Of a DNA stretch of 64,000 nucleotides, positions 56,101 through 64,000 are shown piece by piece. The stretch comes from Juglans regia. Lineage: Eukaryota > Streptophyta > Magnoliopsida > Fagales > Juglandaceae. The notes below the pieces were generated by a model, which was not told the DNA's origin, did no database searches, and was given only the letters and a program-made list of their open reading frames with translations. The first letter of the stretch is position 1, and every line of letters starts with the position of its first letter. The stretch lies in NCBI RefSeq assembly GCF_001411555.2, contig NC_049902.1, positions 12,813,423-12,877,422 on the forward strand, written 5' to 3'. Position numbers and translations under genes: made by a program.

Positions 56101-56513
56101 GTACTTATCAAAAAATAATATTGAGAATTTATTAAGCCATCAAAATTTAGTAATAATATTTGAGTGATTTTCTTTATTTTTTTTTTCTAACTTCTTATGA
56201 TAAAATATTATTAATAATTTAATATATATTTTATGTTTAAAACATATGATCAATTAAATTTTCATGTTTAAGATTAAACTTTTATTTTATAAATTATAAT
56301 AACATTATCTTATATATAATTATAATTTATATTATTAGATATATTGTATATAAAATTAAAAAAATAATTAAAAATATATATTAAATAGAACCGGTCCGGT
56401 CCGGGCAAAAAATGTCCGAAACCGAAACCAAACTGGTTCCAGCTGATTTTTCAATTCCGAAAACCGGTTCCGGACCGATCTAGTCCGGTTTTCTGAGTTT
56501 TTTTACACTCTTA
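53182..56513. mobile_element. Composite hAT-like (family H) element next to YLS8
   Basis: Begins TAGGGGTGTAACCGGTCCGG and ends CCGGTTTTCTGAG...TTTACACTCTTA. The flanks GGTAAAAT (53174-53181) and GGTAAACT (56514-56521) match at 7 of 8. Both ends carry ACCGGTCCGGTCC motifs like the 19137 and 28954 copies, and 54740-56390 is the same TATA-rich centre. At 3.3 kb it is five times longer than its relatives. Extra sequence includes a TCTGCTATAAAA-type repeat region (53340-53520), a GC-rich patch with AACGACGCCGTTT motifs (54420-54720), and the MITE at 55619-55977. Confidence 0.7.
55619..55977. mobile_element. Mutator-type MITE with hairpin tips, perfect 9-bp TSD
   Basis: A 359-bp element inside the hAT composite. 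The left end is GAAAAATGATAGAGCTCCCA and the right end the near-complement (GGGAGCTGTAGCATCATCC). Each tip is also a palindrome on its own (GAGCTCCCACTGGAGCTC; CAGCTCCGGCGGGAGCTG). Perfect TATTACTAA copies flank it (55610-55618 and 55978-55986). Confidence 0.85.
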
Positions 56514-56521
56514 GGTAAACT

Positions 56522-58355
56522 ACACTAGGCTCAAAGTGATTTTAAAGACAGAGTCCATCAAAGGACCATCACTAGAAGATAAATGAAGAGATAGGGAAAG
56601 GGGATAAGAAAGGACCAAGGGACTAAGGGTGAGGGTGTCAGGAGAAAGTAGGAAAGTGAGAGGGTCAGACACGCCAAGCAAATATCCATTACCACTACCG
56701 AGACGCAAGCAAGTAGATGGTCAGATAAAAGGGACAGGGAGCCTACGGGTTCTGGGACTTTTGGATTGGTTTTGACTTCTTTTTCGACCTCAGGACATAG
56801 AGCTCTAGATAGAATACCTTCTCCAACAAGTAGATTTACAACTCCCATTGTACAGTAAGAAATGAGAGACTACGAGAGACTGTAAACAAGCATATTATAA
56901 TGAAATCTCTCTTCCCCAAACCCCTGTGGACGTAGGCTTAGTGCCAAACCACTTAAATCCGCGTGTTCATCTCTTCTTATTTTCTCTACATTTAAATACT
57001 GTTCACTGTCATTGATGTATGCACCAACACCGTACAACCGCACTGGACCACTGCGGGGGTGCTCCAAACAACACCGATCGAGGCCCAGTTCACCTCAATG
57101 CGTCTTGGGAATGGATCTTTCTTCCCTTCCAGGTTGCACCATTTTTAGATGTTAACAGTGGTGTCGTTTGTGGGATTGATATTGTTTTTGCACCGAAAGC
57201 GGAAGAATAATGATTTCTCGGCACGCTAAATAATCTCTGAAGGAGTAGATGAAAGTTTTCCAGATAAGTATCTTCAGCCTTTCCACTTTTATTTTTATGA
57301 AAAATACTACTACAGAAAAGGGACGAGTGAACCTTTCCTCACCTAGGAGATTAAGTACACTACACTTAAAATGCTTTTATATGCACACAACGTGTAAGTC
57401 GGGAACCAAACTTCACGGCCACTTGGGTTGTAAATGTCATTGCTTCGTGTACTTTACGTACATAGTACATTTGGAATACACATGGCGCATACACATGCAC
57501 AATGGGCAAACACTATGCACTTAAGTGCACAGTGCCTGCATGGGCATTACGTTCTGACTGTGCATGGCATGCACAGTGCAGGTGCGTTCAACAGTTCAAT
57601 GAGGAGCTCATGGCAGCCTATCGTGAGCTCGTAGGACCTGTTGGTGGCCACCGTTAGGTCCTGTCCCAACCGGTGGGGCACCCTGGACCCACAACTGGCA
57701 TACAATGGCAAACAGCCACGCACCCGGTGCACCTCGGCGTGCACTCAGGGAGAGGCTCGCGGCACCTCACGGCGAGCTTAGTTGGCCTGGGACGAACACT
57801 ACTTGGACTGCGGGCGCCATCTGCCTCAGTTGGGGAAACCCATGACAACAACAACAACAAGAAAGCAGTCGCCAGCAGCCGGGCACGACAGCACACAGCA
57901 ACAGGCACCTACTGAAGCAGCACCACTGGAGTAGCACCGACGGTCACCTACTGAACCGTCGGCGCCGTCTGTCCCCTTGGGGATGGTCCCCGACCACCCC
58001 TCATAGCGAGGACCTCACCACGCAGGTCCCATGCCCGAAATCGTGCATGGCCGACATTCTCCTCGGCCCAGTCGCACTATCGCACAGTAAGGGTACCGGC
58101 GGCCACCACGTGGACTGCCCGCATTTTTTGTCCCCTCTAGGACTACATGTCGGCCATGCACCGCGGACAGGACTCCAAGGCCTTTCCTCCACAGCCATGG
58201 GCTCGTCGCTCAGTATTTTTAAATTATTTTACTACAATTCACAAACTATTATCTATTATTTTACTATTATTCACAAATCATCTGAGATACTCTTAGTATC
58301 CAAACAGACCTTAATTGGTTTTTGGGAAACTAGCTCAAATGATAGCAATGAATTA
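56522..58355. other. No supported gene; GC-rich segment at 57.5-58.2 kb
   Basis: Frames at 56520-56848 (minus) and 57019-58379 have no recognisable family; several overlap on opposite strands. 57640-58200 is unusually GC-rich for this window and could be part of an old LTR element, but I see no ends or domains. A short partial family C MITE lies near 58215-58310. Confidence 0.45.
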
Positions 58356-58725
58356 GGGGATGTTTGCGGAATGAGATGAGATGCGAAATCTATGAATAGT
58401 AGTGAAATAATTTGAGTTAAGATGTATTATTGAGTTTTGGAGAATAAAAGAGAAAAAATTGAATACAAATCTTATAAAATCAAAATATTGTTAGAATATA
58501 ATTTATTATTATTATTTTTATTTTAAGATTTGAAAAAATTGAATTATTTTTTGTGCTTTATTATAAAGTTTAGAAAAATTATAATTATTAAGTAATGATT
58601 AAATAAAAAAATTAAAAATTAAAAAATATTTATGTTTGAGTGATATTTAAACAGAAAATGAGACAATAAACTTTTTTGACGAGATGAGATAAAACCATCT
58701 CTATTTCCAAACAATCCTTAACCTC
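58356..58725. mobile_element. Family C MITE
   Basis: Left arm GGATGTTTGCGGAATGAGATGAG, right arm GAGATGAGATAAAACCATCTC...TCCAAACAATCC. The interior AATTGAATTATTTTTTGTGC is as in other copies. Confidence 0.6.
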
Positions 58726-59876
58726 CCAATATCGTGCTCAGTAGTACCCACAATTAGTAACATGCATATCTGAGCTTGCTTTGCTACTCCAATATGTCCA
58801 AGATGCAATTAAGTGCTCAGAATAGGAGCTTAACGCTCTTGTTAACTCGTCATCTCTACCTTCGCTCGATAGCTCTCCCTCGCGAGTACCTTTTGCTCAA
58901 ATTCCTGGCCTGATCTTCGCTGAATATCACTAATACAATATTCTTTTAGGAAGTCAAATATCGTCAAAAGCACATAATCCTTAACATTTATAAAGAGATA
59001 CTGGATTAAAACCAAGACTTAACCACATTTCTCTTAGGGGATGTTTGGAAAAATTTATCATTTTATTTCATCTCATTTTTTTCTCAGACATCATTCAAAC
59101 GACATCGTTTAGATACCCATCCAGTAGATCAAGTTGTGTGAAAGGGCACGGTCCAAGCAACTTGGTTTATTTTATTTTTTATAAAAGCACTTGTGTTGAA
59201 ACGACGTCGTTTATACGTAAGGGTTATTAAACCCTAAATGTTTTTTCTCCCAATCCTGAGTCCCTTCCTTATGTAGACGGCATACCTTCTTCACCCCGAA
59301 CCCCTATTCGGCCTTCACACCCAGAGCCCCATGAAAAACACCCAAAGCCCATCAGCCCCACGTTGCCACGCCGGTCACTAGTTTCTACCGTCTAGTTGCC
59401 AATCATCACAGCTGCCGGCTAAGATGAGATTTCTTAAATTTCTCTGCTTGAGCTTAATTAGGGGGTAATATTTTTTATTTTTCGATGTAAATTTTGATAA
59501 TATGTGAGGAGCTCATCTTATTGTTGTAGAATTGTTTGTCTAGTAATATTGTGCATGATTATTTGATTCCTTTATCACCGGATTGTTGTAAAAAAAAATT
59601 TTTTGACCGGATAGTTATTACATTTGAATTGATAAATATAGTGCTATTATGCTCTTACTGCCATTGACGTACAAGATAAAACCATTTCATTTTATTAGGT
59701 ACCCATGATCTGTGAATTGAAACGTGTATAAAAGCCTACCATTTATGCACTGATAAGGCAGCATATTTGTGAATTTAAAAACTCTAGATAATCATAATCT
59801 GTGAATTTAAACTAATACTTAATGATTAAACCGATTTTCTAAAGTTTTTATATAGGTTAGACGAGTATAAATATAA
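58726..59876. other. No gene seen
   Basis: No supported coding sequence. AAACGACATCGTTT and AAACGACGTCGTTT-like palindromic motifs occur at about 59098 and 59199. Confidence 0.4.
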
Positions 59877-59971
59877 GAGTTCTTCTACTCATCATTCTTA
59901 TATCACACACCTGTTAAGGAGAAAAAAATAAAAACAAGTGTGTGGTATAGAGATGATGAATAAAATTTTTT
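59877..59971. mobile_element. Short Mutator-type MITE (family M), perfect 9-bp TSD
   Basis: 95 bp, beginning GAGTTCTTCTACTCATCATTC and ending GATGATGAATAAAATTTTTT. It is flanked by perfect TAAATATAA copies (59868-59876 and 59972-59980). It appears to be an internally deleted version of the ~190-bp family. Confidence 0.8.
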
Positions 59972-60023
59972 TAAATATAATGACAAATTTGTTTTGCTAA
60001 GCTTACAGTACTTGCTTGTTAAG

Positions 60024-60200
60024 GCTCGGTTTGGATTGAGAGGAGCTCTCAACCCATCTCTCATCATTATAATTTTTACAAATTTCTACATAAAATATAA
60101 TAAATAATTTAATTTTTTTTAAATCTAAAAATACAAATAATATTAATTAAATAATATTTTATTACTTTCATTTCAACTTACTATTCGAACCGAACGGAAG
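60024..60200. mobile_element. Family C MITE
   Basis: Left CTCGGTTTGGATTGAGAGGAG, interior CATAAAATATAATAAATAATTTAA, right ATTTCAACTTACTATTCGAACCG. It ends about 115 bp before the tRNA gene. Confidence 0.6.
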
Positions 60201-60316
60201 TTAATTAATTTTTGTCTCATTCTTATTAAGAAGTTGAATTTCTTTTATCTCACAACATGCAAGCCTAATAAAAATTCAAACAATTTATTTTTTAATCTCC
60301 GAATATTTCACAAGAA

Positions 60317-60388
60317 GTCGTTGTAGTATAGTGGTAAGTATTCCCGCCTGTCACGCGGGTGACCCGGGTTCGATCCCCGGCAACGGCG
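60317..60388 (+). tRNA. tRNA-Asp (GTC)
   Basis: 72 bases fold into a complete cloverleaf. The acceptor arm pairs GTCGTTG with CAACGGC (one G-T pair), with discriminator G at 60388. The D arm follows. The anticodon stem CCCGC/GCGGG has loop CTGTCAC, giving anticodon GTC at 60350-60352. The T arm is CCGGG-TTCGATC-CCCGG. The A box and B box (GGTTCGATCCC) are intact. There is no intron. A TTTT run at 60390-60393 would terminate RNA polymerase III. CCA is not encoded, as expected for a nuclear tRNA. Confidence 0.97.
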
Positions 60389-60900
60389 CTTTTATTTTAA
60401 TTTTCCCTCTCTTATAACTAACTACCTATCGGTTTAATCAGCACTTACTGATATGGATGCCATTGAGTAAATAGAGCACAGCAGCATCATCATCCCTTTT
60501 GCAAACGGATCATGAAAAACAAAAACAAGAAAAGTAAGCGACATTGGCAAAACATCTGTGCAGCTGCCACTGGGATCATTGTGGAAGAATGTTAATACTT
60601 GAATGCGGATTCATTCCCAGAAAATCTAGCAGATAGTAATTTCCAAGAGTTTTAATAATCCTTCCAAGCAACTTTTCCATCAATGCAGAGCATATCCAAA
60701 GGACGATGCAAATGCACAATTTTTGCCAAAAACAAAAGACTTGAGAGCACGAACAGATCAAACCCCAAAAACAAACTAAGTATATATAATTAATGTTCCT
60801 AGATACAACACAAGCTCACCCTGTTGGTCTCTCATCCTCTGCTCAAGCATCACAAGCAGCAAGCTTTGTTTAGGATTTATTCCAAGTCTTGTACATAAGA
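60389..60900. other. No gene seen
   Basis: Sequence between the tRNA and the GGPPS pseudogene. I find no coding or structural signal beyond the Pol III terminator. Confidence 0.4.
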
Positions 60901-61310
<410 letters not shown>

Positions 61311-62137
61311 ATGGGGCATAATAATTCCAAGCCAACCTCAAGAATGCATATATCTTAAACTCAGCTACAACGTAATTTCATAAAATGATGTAGAAAGTGC
61401 ATTTTGCTTGTGTTTTTTGAGAGCAAGCTAGTGATAATTAATATAATACTAATACTTATAGCTGGAGTATCTACCGTAACTCATTTATTTTATTTATGGA
61501 ATACCTAATTCAACGTGTGTCAGAAAAAGAAAACTTCAGCTATTTTTTAGCTAGCTCACGAAGCATTGGTATTCACTTAGTCAAATTCAAGATGGCCACC
61601 GTTTCGATATAGAAATACTCTCAATTCATCTTATTATGGACGTGTTTTATCGCCACCACTTCACGATCACCTGCAACCAAAGTGTGGAGAGCACGGAGTC
61701 TGAGGGAACGCCTCAGATGCCTAAGTCAATAATTTGAGGATAACAATAATAATAACAATCATTTGATCCCCCTTACTTACCTGAATTTTTCCTTTACATA
61801 GAGCTTCATGAGCTATCTTTACTCCCTCATGGATAATGGTTATCCTTTATTGAAATTCAAATTTAGAGATGATGATTCATCCCTTAGCAAATTTGAATAA
61901 TAGCCTCTTTTATCTTTTGTCATTAACTGGATAGCTATCCCGTCGGTATTAGCTTATCCAGTCGTTATGGGCCATGGGCTGGTTTCCTTTGTACTGGGCT
62001 GGGCTCCACGGTTATAATATGGGCTTTAGTCGTGGGTAAAGGCCTAGGTCCATCTTAGGGGCTAACCGGTCGAGATGTCCTCTTCAGTTACCCCGCGAAG
62101 TCTCATTGATCATGGCGTGATGAGATTTAATTACTAG
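61311..62137. other. No gene seen; possible LTR/leader of the following element
   Basis: No coding region. 61940-62137 contains GGGCTGGGCTCC-like and mixed sequence that could be the LTR or leader of the Gypsy-type element beginning downstream, but I could not define LTR ends or a PBS. Confidence 0.35.
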
Positions 62138-64000
62138 GTGTCGTTTCTTTCTTCGAGGAGTGTCTGTACACCGCTTCATTTCCTTTTCTCGGGCATGTTA
62201 ACCGTCACTTCATTTCAACTCCTATTTATTGCCCATTTTCCCTCTTCTTTTCATCTTCTGTCACATTTCTTGCTTTCATCTTCTTTTCTGAGTTCTTGCA
62301 TTTCTCCTTTGGGTTCTTGCATTTCCCTTCTCTCTCTGAGTTCTTACCTCTCATGTTTCTTGGGATTTCTTTCAATCCTTCCAAGGGTAAGGAGTTGCTA
62401 CTCTGGATTCTTCTCCACCCCGCGACTCCCCTCCCCGACTAGTTGTTGTTCCGTTGACTTCCATTTTTGCGGGTTCTCCTTGGTCCTCTGTCGTTACTTC
62501 ATGTGAGTTGGTGAATGCCCGTAATAATTTCAACATCCCTGATTCCGTTGAGTTGAAAGCTCCATCTCCCAACCAGAAACCTATTGATGCCAAAGGTATG
62601 GTTGTCTCTGTTGCCCTTTATCTTGCTATGTTCACCATGGGGCTTCGACTACCTTTTGTGCACCCCTGTTCACGATGTGTTAGACGTCTTAGGGCTTGCT
62701 CCAACTTAGTTGGTGCCCAACGCTTGGAGGATCTTGATGGCCTGCTACGTTTTATGGCAATGGGTGTTGGAACTTGTGGGCGATGAGTACCCAGACCTAA
62801 TAGCCCGCAAATTTTTTTTCATTCACGGGTTTAGGCATCTGGATTGGAATCTCTACAGTTTTAGAGCCCGTTGGGCCTTGGTTGATTTAGAGCGGAAGTA
62901 CTCTCATGTAAGGAATGGACCAACAAAATTTTCTTTATTGCAGGCTCTGGTTGGGAATTTTCTGCCGATGAAGTTCCTAATCTGGAATTTTTCATTAAGA
63001 CATGTTGGTCTCCTGTCCCCGATGGGGATGACTACGAAGTGATTCTTTCCCCTCGTGAGGAGGTCTGTGTTAGGCTAGTGGAGTCTTTGGCTCAAGTTCA
63101 CCTCAAATTGTGCCTCTCGGATGCGCTTTTAACCCCTAGTAACATTGAGAGGTTTGTGATTGTTCCCAGTTGGGCCCAAATTTTGGGGCGTGAGTTTTTG
63201 GGTGCCCCCCTTCGGCTGGAGACTTGAGAAAGAAGAAATGTCCTGGTGAAGGCGGGAAGAAACAAATGAATGTTAAAAATGCTCGTGTCTCACCTCGTTC
63301 CGATGTGTCCATTTCATCCAAAGGTGGGTTATCTACTTTTCTCGGCGGTGGGCAGAGATACAAAATTGGTACCTCCTAAAAAATAGAGTGGGGCCAAGTT
63401 GAGTTCTCCTCAGGAGTTGTCGAGTAAAACTGCCTCCCAGAAATGTGGGAGCACCAAGGTGGCCACTTCTCAGGAGAAACTAAGTGTTATGGCCACCTCT
63501 ATGGATCCACTACTTTCTTTGGATGACGTCATGATGCAGGCCGAGGAAGACCTCAATAGTATACTCACCGCAGAGGTGGCTGCCGAAGCTGCTGCGTAGC
63601 CTTCGACGGCTCTGACTAATGATTTCTAGCAGTAATGTGATGATACTCCAGTGGAAGAGGACATTCTTATTTTGAACCCCGTCCTCCTTACAATGCCACC
63701 TTCCACTCCTGCGAGCTTCCCGCCCTTTGGAGCTTCTATGCCTCTACTGACCTAGCCCCTTCCAATCATTTTTGTGCCTTCTGACGCTTCTTCCGATCTA
63801 CCTCGATTGGAGGGGGGGCGAAGAGGGGAGTGCTCAAGAGTTAGTTGCGGCGCCTAGTTCCCCCTTGCCTCAACGACTTCGGGTGGGGTTACTCTAGATT
63901 TGCCCTTTGTTTTTCCAGCCCTTTCCCTTGCTAGTGGCAGTAGGGTTTCGATTGCTTCGCCTCCTTTTAGTGTCTCTTCTCGAGGAAGTGGCGAAGCATC
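62138..64000 (+). pseudogene. Gypsy-type element, degraded N-terminal (Transposase_28-like) region
   Basis: The recognisable part is at about 62530-63110. It gives FNIPDSVELKAPSPNQK, then LAMFTMGLRLPFVHP and, in the next frame, VPNAWRILMACYVLWQWVLE and DEYPDLIARKFFF. This matches the plant 'putative gypsy type transposon' domain found at the start of non-canonical Gypsy/LARD elements. At least two frame changes break it. Downstream (63200-63600) is a Lys/Ser-rich segment as in the linker after this domain. The element runs off the right edge, so its pol region, if any, is not visible. Confidence 0.65.

Noticed and set aside
56520..56848. Leu/Ser-rich minus-strand frames that might be membrane proteins
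   Set aside because: Two frames overlap and read the same pyrimidine-rich sequence; hydrophobicity follows from composition.

Overview
This window is nuclear DNA from a flowering plant, most likely a woody eudicot. The evidence is a spliced plant gene, a eukaryotic tRNA, plant-specific protein families and a dense load of plant transposons. The style of the small repeats reminds me of Fagales (walnut/hickory/oak relatives), but that is a weak impression from memory. There is no bacterial-style operon, CRISPR array or phage. Only four loci look like intact host genes. They are a small three-pass membrane protein of unknown function (15831-16448, +), an intronless ESCRT-III CHMP1 gene (36471-37082, +), a two-exon YLS8/DIM1 U5 snRNP thioredoxin-like gene (exons 52927-53046 and 49600-49908, -), and a tRNA-Asp(GTC) (60317-60388, +). 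These genes are unrelated housekeeping loci and do not form a pathway.

Layout. 1-3.3 kb: AT-rich sequence with GA microsatellites and a small inverted-repeat element. 3.3-6.7 kb: a decayed FAR1/FRS-type (MULE-transposase-derived) gene. 7.9-13.0 kb: a 5-kb non-coding TG...CA element with a perfect 5-bp target duplication and a 90-bp minisatellite. 13.1-15.2 kb: a decayed GRF-zinc-finger gene and ~200-bp repeats holding a MITE. 15.8-16.4 kb: the membrane protein. 17.1-18.0 kb: a hAT-like element carrying a WD40 gene fragment. 18.4-20.1 kb: nested MITEs. 20.2-28.6 kb: a three-layer stack, in which an old Copia RNase H is split by a long LTR-like element, itself split by a Copia element whose 5' half is inverted. 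29-36 kb: a hAT MITE, two solo LTRs, a 5'-truncated LINE and another hAT-like element. 36.4-37.8 kb: CHMP1 followed by a SINE with a 16-bp target duplication. 40.8-45.5 kb: a relative of the 7.9-kb element in opposite orientation. 46.5-47.4 kb: an LTR and a MITE. 49.6-53.0 kb: YLS8, whose 3-kb intron contains a Pack-MULE carrying a DUF936 gene fragment. 53.2-56.5 kb: a composite hAT-like element starting ~136 bp upstream of the YLS8 start codon. 60.3 kb: tRNA-Asp. 60.9-61.3 kb: a GGPP-synthase pseudogene. 62.1-64.0 kb: the decayed start of a Gypsy-type element, running off the window.

The most notable content is structural. Two unrelated DNA-transposon types have each captured a host gene fragment. 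A Copia element has an internal inversion with a duplicated LTR-end/primer-binding site. Exact or near-exact target duplications can be read by eye for many elements, which lets the insertion order be reconstructed. All boundaries were read manually; no alignment or database search was run.
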